In this document: piece after piece, positions 10,768 through 21,866 of the stretch
Layout of the letters: each line of letters starts with the position of its first letter
How positions within the stretch are numbered: the first letter of the stretch is position 1
DNA from: Misgurnus anguillicaudatus
Taxonomy: Eukaryota > Chordata > Actinopteri > Cypriniformes > Cobitidae
Reading direction: 5' to 3'
NCBI RefSeq assembly: GCF_027580225.2
Contig: NC_073346.2
Location: 12,302,001 to 12,366,000, forward strand
DNA: 64,000 nt
Notes under the pieces: model-generated
What the model was told of the DNA's origin: nothing
The model's input: only the letters and a program-made list of their open reading frames with translations
The model's database searches: none
Made by a program: the position numbers and the translations under genes

Positions 10768-11160
10768 ACCCTCTGGGGTCTAAGGAGTTTTTAGGGCCCT
10801 GGAGACGTTTTGACCTGCACTGACATTTGTGCTTTTTTCAGTTGCTTAAAAACATAAATATGGCAAAAGTCTTATAACACTGTGTTCAGGACCAACTGGG
10901 CTACAATATTATATGGGCAACATGTATGTACATGTTTGTATTTTTGAGAGAAAATGTTTATGCGTGAAAGTTTCTGAATAATCTGTGATTGACAGCTGAG
11001 AAAACAAAGACTTGTATAATGAGCCACATAATGGGCCTTGTAGGAATCTAACAGGAATGTAACTCTCTCTGTAGTGAATCCATGATGTGGTTTACCTGGG
11101 AATTTATAACAAAATATTTCAATAGAATGTAAATACACACACACAGACATTAAATATAAT
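10768..11160. mobile_element. One end of a TTAA-flanked DNA repeat
   Basis: TTAACCCTCTGGGGTC starts at about 10766, and a related AACCCTCTGGAGTC with a shared downstream TTTTTTCAGTTGCTT block starts at 8337. A TTAA start suggests a piggyBac-type target, but no right end is visible. Confidence 0.4.
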
Positions 11161-11600
11161 TTTTTTCTATTAATTTCACAAGTATCCCTTTAAAAACCAT
11201 GGTTTCACAAAAAACTCTGGTAAAAGTACTGTTCGGACACAGGGTTTGTTTGGTTGGCCAGCGAGTTTTACTTTTGCGCAGTAAAAAGCTCAAAAGAAGA
11301 ACTGCCTATCGTTGTCTGGACTCTTATTTGTGCTTTTGTTATCATTATAGTAGAAACACAACAAAGGACGAGCGAACTTATCAATGTTTGTTAAAAGCCG
11401 CCGCCATTACTCGCGTGTTGATAGTGAAAGCAGCACAAAGGAATATGTGGACATGCGTGTGATCCTGCATGTAATAAACTTGCTGTGCCGAAATATACGC
11501 ATAGACACGAGCAAATAAGGATTTAGATGTGCTGTTTTCAATCGCGTCTTTTATAAGAATACCAAAAAGCACGTACTGAAAACTTTTAGTGAAACACATA
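11161..11600. other. Left flank of the long LTR-like element; unassigned
   Basis: No family motif seen. The segment ATATACGCA...GATTTAGATGT at about 11487-11530 recurs in shorter form at 13721-13752, on the other side of the LTR-like element. Confidence 0.4.
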
Positions 11601-13721
11601 TGTCACGGAGTGACTTTTAGGACGGAACCAAAAGCGAGAAGAGAAGTTCCGCCCGGACCGAATTTCACAAACACCCGCCACTTCCGGGTAACCCCGGGCA
11701 ACCCAAATCAGGCTGAATTCGCGACAAGTGTGCAAGATGATGTGGCGATCATTGACTGGGCAGTTCTGTGTGATGGAAGGGGTATAAAAGGAGCATTGGA
11801 GATGATGGATGTGTTCGTTTGTTTTGGGGAAGAAACGCTACAAGTGAAGCGGTGAGTCGGGACACGGAAGTGAAACAAGACAGGCGAAGGCTTTGGAGGA
11901 TTCGCTAAGCGAATGGAAGAATAGGAAACCAAAGAGCCTAACAGTGGTGAGGAAAGTGAAAATTGGAGGAAAATATACTTACCATTGTGTGTGTGCTGCA
12001 TTGAAGGCCCAGTGAAGGAATGTTGTCTGGGTGAAATTTCAACCAAACCACGGGGTGTTGGTGAGTTATCTGAGAAGAGAGAGAGACGGAGAGGAGAGAG
12101 AGGATTAACCACATGGACACAGTGAGTATGGCGGATGGTTACCCTTGTTGATACCTCTGAAGACGGATACGTACAACAATGTTGGAGTGTTTATCTGCTG
12201 TTTCCCGGCCCCACCGCGTATGCTGAGATGGGTGGGTGAGCTGAAGTTTCAGAGTTCAAGTTGATGTTGTCTTGCGGGGCTACTACGTCTGGTTGATTGT
12301 TGTGTTGTACTCAAGTTCCCCTCAGGACGGATCTCGACCCGGCGTGGAGTAACGGACCTTATTAATCACTGAAGTGTGTGGAGTGCAGTGGGTGAGTCTG
12401 TCTTGACGTGTGTGCACCTGAAGTCTTGCAGTGCTGTGCCATGTCTCTTGTTGTCTGTACTCGCCCCCAGGTCTAGAAGGTCCCTGATGGAACAAGCGTG
12501 AGCTGTCGCAGCAAGCAATCGCCAAATTCCACAACTGCCCGCTACAACTCTGGCCCAGAGGAATGAGGTACAGTGCAGATTGTGTGGGAAACCATATTGT
12601 TGGAGGGTGGGATTTCAATACTTACCTGTACCCCGAGCTAAAGCTAAACTCACCTTGTGTAATCCAAAAGCCTAGAGCGAAGAATCAGTAACGTCATTCG
12701 ATACTTATCTGTACCCCGAGCTAAAGCTAAACTCACCTTGTATACTCTGAAAGGCTAGAGTGAAGAACCAGTAACATCATTCGATACTTACCTGGACCCT
12801 GAGCTAAAGCTAAACTCACCTTGTGTAATCCGAAAGCCTAGAGTGAAGAAGCAGTAACAGCAACCGATACTTACCCATACCCCGAGCTAAAGCTTAACTC
12901 CCCTCGTGCAACCTGCAAGCCTAGAGTGAAGAAACAGTGATGTCATTTCATACCTACCTGTACTCCGAGCTGAAGCTAAAACTCACCTTGTGTAATCTGA
13001 AAACCTGGAGTGGAGAAACAGTAACGCCATTCGATACTTACCTGTACCCCGAGCTAACAGCTAAACTTACCTAGTGTAACCTGTAAGTTTTGGGTGAAGA
13101 GTCAGAGACGACGATCGACACTTACCTGTCCCCTGAGCGAAAGTTAAACTCACCTTGTAAGCTTGTAGACCTAGAGGGAGGGAGCAGCAACATCATCCAA
13201 ACGTATTTATTAAACTGAGTTTAAGTTAACCCATCTCTGTGCAGGACCAGACGTCTGGAAAAACATCGGTCCGCCTTGTGGAGGACGTGGCCCGCTGGAG
13301 CCGGGCCTGAGGAACGCATTTATCCACTGGACCCAGGTAGTTGCTTTCCCTCTTCCCCATTATTTACAGTGTGTCTATCTGCCTTCAGGAAGAAGAGAAG
13401 GGTGCCACGAGAACAACACAAACCATAGGAGGTGTGAACGGGATGAAGGAGCTCCGTCCTGTCCTTTCCCTGTGGGCACTTACCTTTGTCGTCCAGCCCC
13501 TCCCTCTTCCTCGGACCCAGTCTCTCCCTGGAGGAAAGAGACAAGATTTTAGATTCCCTTTCCCCCTTCCTGAATTGATTTTAATTCATTTAAATAAAGT
13601 TTGTTTTATCTATACTTATCCTTCTCGTGTGTTTGGTCATTGGGGTGCTCTTGGGACCTCCTCGAGGTGGAACCTAGGAAGGGGCGTGACTCACGCTAGT
13701 GGTCCGCTCCGACCTGTGACA
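11601..13721 (+). mobile_element. Long solo-LTR-like element (about 2.1 kb)
   Basis: It begins TGTCACGGAGTG and ends CCTGTGACA, matching the TG...CA rule and short inverted ends of LTRs. A TATA-like GGTATAAAAGG sits at 11780-11790 and an AATAAA at about 13593, about 130 bp before the end, as expected for a promoter and polyadenylation signal within one LTR. There is no long coding frame. The flanks ACATA / TATAC do not give a clean 4-6 bp target duplication, so the exact ends and superfamily are uncertain. Confidence 0.6.
12618..13200 (+). repeat. Minisatellite, seven units of 83-84 bp
   Basis: Units start with ATACTTACCTG or a variant at 12618, 12701, 12784, 12867, 12950, 13034 and 13118. 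Each contains CCCGAGCTAAAGCTAAACTC, then CACCTTGTGTAA and AGCCTAGAGTGAAGAA. The later units are more diverged. The array lies inside the LTR-like element. Confidence 0.95.
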
Positions 13722-14025
13722 TATACGCAAGTAAATATGGATTTAGATGTCATGTTTGGTGCACTCAGATGAAAGAACTCAGCATATCAAGGAATGGAGT
13801 GACTGAATTGGGGATTGACTGCAGGCAGGAGGCAAGAGTAATGCATATTGATGTCTCTGCTCGTTCACTTCAATGGAGCGGGGCGTGTTGATCTCAGCTC
13901 ATTACAAATAAACAGGTAGCAGGAGAAAGACGGTACCTCTCCCCCTTTTCATACAGTTTACACCGAATTAGAATATTTAAAAATGCATTTAAAATACAGT
14001 TTTTTATATATATTACCTGCACAAC
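13722..14025. other. Unassigned spacer within the transposase-like pseudogene
   Basis: It lies between the LTR-like element and the 14026-14210 exon. No terminal repeats or coding resemblance seen. Confidence 0.4.
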
Positions 14026-15913
14026 CGTCCCATGAAAGGGAATACCACATTTTTTGGTGTAAACCTCAAAATTAAGCTGTGGAAAGCCTCCAGTGATGAT
14101 GTCTGAAAGTTGTGACTTAACTTTTCCACATCTTTAAGGACCCTCTTGTTGCAGAGAATCTTCTCAACTTTGTTAAGTGCCAGCGACTCTACATTGTCAT
14201 TACAAATAAGTAATGTAACTTACATGCATGTGATGGATTAACAAATGCATTCAATTGTATATATTATCAGATGTATAGTACTATGGCATAACAATACATT
14301 GTTATTGTATACTTGTATTTGATAAAAATCAATGAAAAACTTCTTTAAATACCTGGATTAAACCATTTCGTAGCATTCTTGGACACACGGTTTGGATAGG
14401 CACACTTTGGGAAGATGGGGATGTCATGTACATGCACATTCTGAATGTGATTCAGAACTGATGTCCACTTTGCCACTTTCTCTGGTCCTGTTGTAGAAGT
14501 TATGGCACTCCAGTATACATGGTTCCTTATGCTATGAAGCAAAACCTCACACTCCTTGTTTTTTGGAAAGTTGCTCAAGCTTCTTTGACAGACCTAATTA
14601 AATGACGTAAATGATTACTGAAAAAGTATGACTACTTACTGAACCTCATTATGTAGTTAAAAAAAAAATTACCTTTCTCAAAATGCCACACATCGTAAAA
14701 CTGCATTATGTTGCGTTCTCTCAAATATTTTTGCATCAGTCACAATGTAGTCGACTGTTAAGCCATTAGACTTCAGATGATCAAGACATCTCTTTAGACC
14801 TTCTTTCTCCATATGGTAACTCCTGCCGACTTCATTGCTCTGGGTATACAAGACAGTAACATCCGTCATTATAGAGATAAATTATAAACTTGTGTAAAAT
14901 GGAAAACAAGTTGTTACATGTTTTATTTTTAAAAAGCTGACCCACCTGAACAAGTTGTGTGTCCAAAATAGTGTTGCTCTCTGTGTGCATCAACATGTAA
15001 CTACCATATTTGGCTGAATGTCCTAAAATGAAACAAAAGGTAAAATTTTACAATTAGATTAAACAACCAATAATGTGTTTGTTATCAGTTTTCAAGCCAT
15101 GTCTTCATAGTCTTCTAAAAATTTAAGAAATATGTTGCCGGGTGACTCAGCACGCATATCTCCGGCGTGCTGACTCTTTCCACTCTGTCTAAACTTCTGG
15201 AAAAGGTTTTGTTTGTCACTTTTCCATTTGTGGATTATGGCAGGCTCTAGGAAGCTCCTACAATGTCTCCGGAAGGTTTCGTACGTGAAAATTTGTAATT
15301 GCATGCCCTTGCAAATCTATGAGAAAAGTTGACATTTTATATAAAGATCATCACTTAAAATTGTGTGGTACTACAAAACGCTTCATGTGTACCTTTTGTA
15401 CTTGGATGAATGATCCTCCAGTAAAATGGGTTGCTGCAGATAACTGAAGGTTTCCGACAGGCATGCTACCAACAGTGGGCTGGCTCTCCCATTGCCTGTA
15501 GTAACTACACTTGGGGTAAAGCTGGTGGAATGCCACATATGTACCCATCCGGTGTAGACTCACTTAACACTTGTATTTACAAATCGGGCAGCTCATGCAG
15601 GCAGGTTTCAAACACAATGAATTTGTTATCACCATAGATTGTCCTCTGCCCAAACCTAAATCCAAACAAATTATTACTATATTTAAATTAAACAACATGT
15701 TTTAGTACCGAATGAAACTTATGTGTATATTGCTTACGAAATTTCAGAGTATATGACTGAAAATTTCAGGTTGAGCCATGAGGTTCTCTCACTGACCCTT
15801 CTTCTTCTTCTTCTTCCTCCTCCATCATAAACAGCTGCAGTGGTTTCTTTGCCAACACTTTCAAAAGAAACTGTTGCTTTTGATCCTGGAAACAGAAGAA
15901 CATATATTTTTAT

Positions 15914-17591
15914 TAGGGCCGGGACTTTAACGCGTTAATTAAGATTAATTAATTACACAAAAAATAACGCGTTAAACATTTTAACGCATTTTAATCGCAC
16001 TTATTAATAGAGTCATTCGTAAATGCTGCAGACCCTGTTTTAGTTCGAGAACTCCGGGGTTGTGATGCAGTGTAAATAAAAGTAGACGGAACCTAAACGA
16101 ACAGCTGATTTTTACGTGACAACGCATCAATTTCAAAGTAAAAAATGATTTATTCTGGTAAATGGAGGTTTGCAACGGAGGTTTTGCCCAATAAACATCT
16201 ACCAACAAACTACAGATTATTTTAACATGTATCCTAATGTCTGTTATATGTTAATGTTTGAGTATTGTTGGGTTTAAATATTGTTGTAATGTTGTTTTGT
16301 TTCAATTTAATTAGTTTATTACGAGTTTAATTTAAGTTTTGTTTTCTACTTTAAAACGAATTTCGTTTCAAAATAATTTGTCTCGTAATTATAAACAATG
16401 TTTTGTTGTTAGGTTTTGTGAATATAAATTAAAAAGAACATTAAAAGCAACACCGTGCATCTCATTGATGCATATGCTACCGAATGCCAAAACATGCAGT
16501 GAGTAGCTTTTATCACTTACTTTTAAAAAAATCAGCCTGGCAGTGCCCAGAAGTTAAATTTACACGCGCATTTAGAGCATAATGTAGCAGCACGTTTGAT
16601 TTGCGGTGTGCTTAAGACTTTTAAAAATCAACTTCATATTAATTTTAATAGGCTACTTTGACGGAGGACACGCACAGAGAACAGCGACGGCAGGTAAAGG
16701 AAAAAAGTTAAACGAATAGAGTCAGTTTGTAAGAACATTTTTAAATTGACTATAATATCATCAATATGAACTCTGAACAATGAACTATTATAAACATAAC
16801 AGCAAGAAAAGCTGAAGAGGAACTCGCAACATTAAAGCAATAAGCATTTATGTAGGCTAAAGCCATATATCACCTCTTATTTTTTTTTATTTAGTTAAGT
16901 TTCAATGGTAACACTAAAGGCGCGTACATTATGCAGCGCTTTTCACATCCGAATCCCACTTAAGAAACCTATAAACGATGTGCAACTTAAAAAATATATT
17001 ATGCACATTTTTATATATTTTAATTTTAATATAGGCTATATAGTATATTATGTTTTGTTGTTTTTATTGCGCGAGGTGGGGCATCCGCGCACATAGGTAC
17101 CAGAACACAGACAGTCAAAACCTGAGAAGTCCCGAACCCTGCAATTATTAAACAAATGACTACTTTAAGAAATGCGGGTCGGGTATAATATATATATTTT
17201 TTTCTTTGCGGTCCGAGTTGCGGGCGGGTTGTTTATACATTGACCCGCGCATCACTGGTAAGCGTCGATAAGAGCATGGTAAGCTATGCAACAAGGAATT
17301 CACATATCACCGCAGCACATCGAGCCTCAAGTATCATCTCAATGCAAAACATACAGCAGCTAGCGTGGACATTAGCCCGACTCCGGGTACAACGACTTGG
17401 TTGAACAAAAATAAACAATATTTTGTTAAGCTTATGTATTCAGTCATTATTCATAAAAATCCATGTAAAAATACTTCTTAATGTTCTCAGGTCAAATATT
17501 TATATGAGATTAAAATGCGATTAATTTAGATTAATTAATTACGAAGCCTCTAATTAATTAGATTAATTTTTTTAATCGAGTCCCGGCCCTA
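15914..17591. mobile_element. hAT transposon with perfect 8-bp target duplication
   Basis: Ends are TAGGGCCGGGACT at the left and AGTCCCGGCCCTA at the right. ATTTTTAT is duplicated exactly at 15906-15913 and 17592-17599. Beyond the termini both ends carry AT-rich AATTAATTA blocks. At 1,678 bp it is too short for a full transposase but keeps one coding relic (next entry). It interrupts the minus-strand pseudogene between its 15745-15890 and 17680-17840 exons. Confidence 0.95.
17297..17411 (+). pseudogene. BED-type zinc-finger relic of a hAT transposase
   Basis: One frame reads C-N-K-E-F-T-Y-H-R-S-T-S-S-L-K-Y-H-L-N-A-K-H and then T-P-G-T-T-T-W. The Cys and the H-x4-H pair are in the arrangement of BED fingers, DNA-binding heads of hAT transposases. 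Upstream, a hypervariable repeat (GGGTCGGGTATAATAT...GACCCGCGCATCACTGG, 17165-17258) replaces the expected start. Confidence 0.7.
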
Positions 17592-17599
17592 ATTTTTAT

Positions 17600-17625
17600 A
17601 CATACATACATACATACAAAACCTA
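17600..17625. repeat. (ATAC)n microsatellite
   Basis: Five tandem ATAC units just outside the hAT target duplication. Confidence 0.85.
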
Positions 17626-18183
17626 TTTTTGTATAATTATTAAAGTTAAAACTCTATTACTAGAACACATTTAACATACATTTGCTCCTACTGTGTGTTT
17701 CTCCCAGTGTACCAGTAGATAGCTGTGTGCCAAACAGATATCTGTGGCAGTTCTGTCTGTGTTCCAATTGACTTTGTGTGTGGAGGATCGGTCTGACATT
17801 TCACCTCCACAAACAAGATGTTTGTGATGTACTCTAAAAGAAAAGGACAGTATAAAGCAAATGTTCAACCAAAATTGTGGTTCTGAGATGTTTGTTGGTC
17901 CAAATAAAGTTGGTAACAAACCCTGTTTTATGACCAAACGTTTTAAAAATCCCACATTGAACTCACCGAGATCACACCAACTAGGAAGTGTCTGTGGGCC
18001 TGAGGGCAGGTCAGGGTTTTTGTTTCTCCCGGGCAAGGCTGTAGGCGGAGATTATTATGCAAAGTGTCTGTGTGATGTGGATAAAGCCAGGCAGGAGATT
18101 TAATCCATTTGATGACTCGTTTCAACAATTCAGAGTCGACTCCCTAATTTAGAAGCCAATAACTTTATTAATCTTGCACTTTT

Positions 18184-20715
18184 TGTCACGGTTGTCCAAC
18201 TACGATCTGTGTATGTGTTTGTATTTTGTGCTGATTGTTCTCACCTGGATTCACTTACCAATCATTACCTCATCAGCACCTTCACAATATTTTATCCAGC
18301 CTACTTAATGCATTGTCTCTTGTCTCCTGGTCGCTGGATCATGCCTTATTGTGGATTTATGTTTATGTTTGTTTTAATAAGTGCACCTGTTCTTAGGAGG
18401 GCCATCTTCATGCCTGTGCCTGTTTCCAAAAGAGCCGTCGTCAGGTCTACACCAGTGTTCAGGATGGCTGCTGCCATACCTGCACCTATTCTCCAGATGG
18501 TTGTCCCCATACCTGCACCTATTCCCCGTTGCCACGGCTACACCTGTTCTCAAAAGGGTCATTGTATGTCTGTACCCGTTCTCAGGGTGGCATCGGAGGT
18601 ATGTCCTTTGAGCTCTGTGTTCCCTGTAATTGCCATGGCTCTGTGGTGTGTGTGGTCCGCCTTCTGCTTTTCTGTCCCACAAGAGGTCTTTCAGGTCTAT
18701 GAACCCGAGTCTCCTGAACCTCCTGTCATGACAGAGAGAACTGAACCTGAATCCTCTGCACTTCTGTTTTTAGCTGAAAGCCTCTCCGCCCTGCCCGGGA
18801 AGGCCGACCCCAAGCTCTTTGAACTCTCTGCCTGGCCCAACATGGCCGTCCCCAAGCTCCTCGAACTCTTTGTCTGGTCCAAAAGGACCATCCCAAGCTC
18901 CCTGGGGTTTTTGCCACAACTAACCTACCCCAGAGGGCCCTTTTCTGCTCTCTCCCTCTGCCTAGGTTCCTGTTGTCGCCGGCACCACCATGGGTTTCTA
19001 CATCCCTCTGGTCTCTGGTTCTGCCCGCGGCTCTGCCCTGGCCTCCCACTCTGCCGCCTCCACCCTGGCTTCAGGATCTATGGCCACTACACGATCCTGG
19101 CCCACCTGCCCTCCCCCAGATCCACCTTCGTTCCTCCACTCACCTGAACTCTCAGGAAGTGTCTGGAAGCCACTCCTTGGGAGGGTACTGTCACGGTTGT
19201 CAAACGGTGATCTGTGTATGGCTGAATCCGAAATCGCATACTGCCATACTATATAGTAGGCAAAAAGCAGTAGGCGAACGAATAGTATGTCCGAAACCTC
19301 AGTATACGTAAAAGGGTAGGCGAGAATTAGCGGGATTTTGGACTATTTCTCGCGAGATTCAGAGGCACGTGTACTTAAGTATTGTCCGAAACCGCCTACT
19401 TACTGAAAATGTAGTAGGGGAAACAGCACGTGAACAGAGTAGTACGTCCGAATCCTCAGTATCCATAAAATCAGTAGGCGAGAAATCCCCGGATGCCCTA
19501 CTGAGTCCGCCCCTATTCTGAAGCGTGCATCGGATGGACACTTCTATCCCAGCTTTCCCATGATGCCACGGGAAAACAAAGCAATCGACCGGAGACCAAC
19601 CAATCGGGTGATTTTGATACGTTACACAGGGCTGTCCCTCAGCACCCTGACTTCACGCACAGACCCAGGATATACCACAAAGTGCTCAGCTGATTCATTA
19701 AAATAGAGCTGTAGAATTGTCACAGCTGTGTTGAGCTGACAGTAAATATGTGATGGTTTCTTAGAAAAATACATTTGAATAAAGTTTTGTTTCATATGGG
19801 AAAGTTTATTGTGATGGTTTTATTCATTCATTTTTTATTCATGTTTCCTGTCGTTTTAAGTAAATACAAGAGATTGCTTCACTAAAATGTATATAATCAC
19901 ATAGGCTGCATTGTCTAGTTTGTATTCAAGCACAGCTGTCAGCTGACAATAGATATTAAATTACAATCTGCTTGTTTTACTTATTTTGTCCCCTACAAAA
20001 TAATGTGTAATATATCTGTAACACTGTTACAGATCAAGTTACTTATGCAATCAGGTGTTAGTGCACCTGTCCCTCATACACACGCATACGTTTTCATGTC
20101 TGTTATTAGGTTTGTTCGAGTTTATGCACCGCTGTAAGAACCAACAGCTGGATGACATCAAAGTACCGTGAGAGCGATTCCAGAAATCACACGGAGAACT
20201 CTGATTTCGAGTTGCTCCCGCGGTATTGTGATGTCAATCTCCTGTCGGTTCTTGTGGTTCCGCATGAACTCGAACAAGTCTACTACGTCATATGTCACAT
20301 GATAACGTCAACATGGCGAATGCTGTACATACTTAACGCGAACGTACATACTGCCTTAGCGCACGTTAAGTAGGTACCCAATGAAATTCAGTACCTACAC
20401 AGTAAGTATGCGATTTCGGATTCAGCCTTTGTGTTTGTATTTTGTGCTAATTGTTCTCACCTGGACTCACTTACCAATCATTACCTCATTAGCACCATCA
20501 CAGCTGTTCTCCATTTTATCCAGCCTATTTAATGCATTGTCTCTTGTCTGCTGGTCATTGGATCATTGTCTTTTGTTTGTCATGCCTGTTCCTGCTTTGT
20601 TCCTGTTCCCTGTTTCATGCCTTATTTTGGATTTATGTTTATGTTTGTTTTAATAAATGTTATCCTTTTTGTGAACTCTGCTTTTGCATCCTGACTCTTA
20701 TAACCAGTTGTGACA
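18184..20715 (+). mobile_element. LTR element with nested DNA transposon
   Basis: It starts TGTCACGGTTGTCC and ends CCAGTTGTGACA, with a 5-bp target duplication CTTTT at 18179-18183 and 20716-20720. A partial 5' LTR (18184-18378) shares AACTACGATCTG-like, TTGTTCTCACCTGGA and TTAATGCATTGTCTCTTGTC blocks with the 3' LTR (19190-20715, itself interrupted). The roughly 800-bp interior encodes no recognisable gag or pol. Its 312-residue Pro-rich frame (18209-19147) shows no known domain. Non-autonomous gypsy-like is the best label. Confidence 0.8.
19220..20427. mobile_element. DNA transposon with 23-bp perfect inverted ends, inside the 3' LTR
   Basis: Left end GGCTGAATCCGAAATCGCAT and onwards is mirrored exactly by the right end finishing TTTCGGATTCAGCC. 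The uninterrupted 5' LTR shows the pre-insertion text TGTGTATGTGTTTG. The flanks TAT (left) and TTT (right) fit a 3-bp target duplication with one change, as in PIF/Harbinger elements. No transposase frame is present. A one-ended relative lies at 5915-6017. Confidence 0.88.
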
Positions 20716-20830
20716 CTTTTTGGTTCAACTACTTTGCACATTGTTTACATTGAAGGACAACTACATGACACACTGCAATACAGGTACGTTTCGATTTTGG
20801 ATCTGTGTGGCTCTTTAAAATGCAAAAATA

Positions 20831-21182
20831 GATTTAAACGTTTTTTTCTATTTTCAGAAATAGGTTTCAGAAATCCTATGATTTATTTTTGTACTGTGAG
20901 ATGAAATTACATGGTTAGTTGATTGTTGTACATTGCAACTGACTTTTGTGGTGTGATGTGTAACTATTAATTTGCATAATTATTACGCGTTTTTTATCTT
21001 TTAAAATTTGATATATTTGATTTGACATTTTGAATGGAGAAAAGTTGATTTAGATTTGAACAGAAATGAGGCAATTGTAATTAATGCATTCTGTACTGTA
21101 TGTATAGACCATCATTATCCTGTGCCTTCATTTGAAATACAGATAAGAACACATGTAAACCTACCCGGGTAGTGAGAAGAAC
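20831..21182. other. AT-rich spacer, nothing recognised
   Basis: No coding frame with family resemblance and no repeat structure seen. Confidence 0.4.
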
Positions 21183-21287
21183 ATATCGTCGCTGCCCGAT
21201 GAAACTCACGTATGTCCAAAACAGTTACTTTTCAGGAAGTGAAAAAACACCGTATATCAAAAGCAGTTAAATGTAGCGTTGTCATAC

Positions 21288-21846
21288 TGAAGAAGTTTTA
21301 TTTTAATCCCAATCTACATTAATATGATGAATATGAGTTTACCATTATAATCACACGCAATTTGTTTACTATGAAGTTATGCAGGTCATGTGTTATGTTG
21401 TGTGGATCAGGAGTTTGTTTGCCATGGGATTGCTATTGGAAACCAGCTGGGTGTATTCAGGTTTCAAGGTAGTTTAAAGAGCCATCTGGACAGGCAGGCA
21501 CAAAGGGTTTTAGTATTAGCAAACAGCCAAGGGTCAAATAGGTCATGGGACCAAGACACTGGTCTGGTCTGGGGACTGTCATGTGATTCTTCAAGTTACA
21601 AGCCTGAACAGAAACATATTGTTTTAACTATGAGGGGAGGGAACAAAGACCATATATATTTACCAAGCCCGTGCTCACGGATTTCAGACTGATTTGGAGA
21701 ATGTCCCCAGAACTTCACTCGGGTTCTGGGGAGATTCATCAGGCAGGCTCGGCTTCTTATTTTGTCCGGAAAATAAAAGTCTATCTCTTGAAATCAGAAC
21801 CTAAGACTGAAGATTGTTTTATTTGAGGAAAAGGAAAACCACAACA
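21288..21846 (+). repeat. 5' LTR (559 bp)
   Basis: Starts TGAAGAAG and ends CCACAACA. An AATAAA-type signal lies at about 21772. Compared with the 3' LTR the only difference I find is A at 21556 against C at 28785. A 100-residue frame (21390-21692) runs through it but has no recognised motif. Confidence 0.97.
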
Positions 21847-21848
21847 TT

Positions 21849-21866
21849 TGGTGCCGTGACCCGGAT
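21849..21866 (+). promoter_or_regulatory. Primer-binding site, tRNA-His type
   Basis: TGGTGCCGTGACCCGGAT lies two bases after the LTR end. It fits the 3' end of vertebrate tRNA-His with one mismatch, the primer class used by HERV-H-like elements. Confidence 0.8.

Larger units (their letters stand above)
10432..17840 (-). pseudogene. Multi-exon transposase-like gene, broken by three insertions
   Basis: Minus-strand exons with usable splice sites follow one another: about 17680-17840, 15745-15890, 15350-15655, 15092-15310, 14946-15022, 14670-14839, 14346-14590, 14026-14210 and 10432-10687. Diagnostic text includes GHSAKYGSYMLMHTESNTIL (14946-15022), SNEVGRSYHMEKEGLKR (14670 exon) and YWSAITSTTGPEKVAKWTS with QNVHVHD (14346 exon). 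SLEAFHSLILRFTPKNVVF lies in the 14026 exon and YVDDLLRLVFEEV in the last. I recognise this as a large multicopy fish protein family that I take to be Kolobok-like or THAP-linked; the label is tentative. Single-base frameshifts occur near 14565 and 14705. A hAT (15914-17591), a long LTR-like element (11601-13721) and an AACCCTCTGGGGTC repeat (10768) lie within its span. Confidence 0.68.
17990..20830 (-). mobile_element. Interspersed repeat R, split by an LTR element
   Basis: The halves 17990-18183 and 20721-20830 together match 60113-60425 in reverse complement. Shared blocks include GCAAGGCTGTAGGCGGAGATT and AGAAGCCAATAACTTTATTA. Joining the halves after removing 18184-20720 gives GCACTTTTTGGTTCAAC, which is what the uninterrupted copy shows at about 60208-60224. 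Confidence 0.85.

Noticed and set aside
12618..13200. Regular 83-bp array considered as a CRISPR-like or satellite array
   Set aside because: Units are contiguous diverging repeats without unique spacers, in a fish retroelement context, so it is a minisatellite.
18209..19147. 312-residue open frame, the longest uninterrupted frame in the window by residue count apart from receptor copy B
   Set aside because: It starts inside an LTR, is rich in Pro, Leu and Ser with no recognisable domain, and follows a C-rich low-complexity stretch. It is better explained as retroelement interior than as a host gene.
21390..21692. 100-residue frame present in both LTRs (also 28619-28921), reminiscent of LTR-encoded proteins
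   Set aside because: Its presence in both LTRs only reflects LTR identity, it has no recognised motif, and the length is within chance for 559 bp. Conservation in diverged relatives would be needed.
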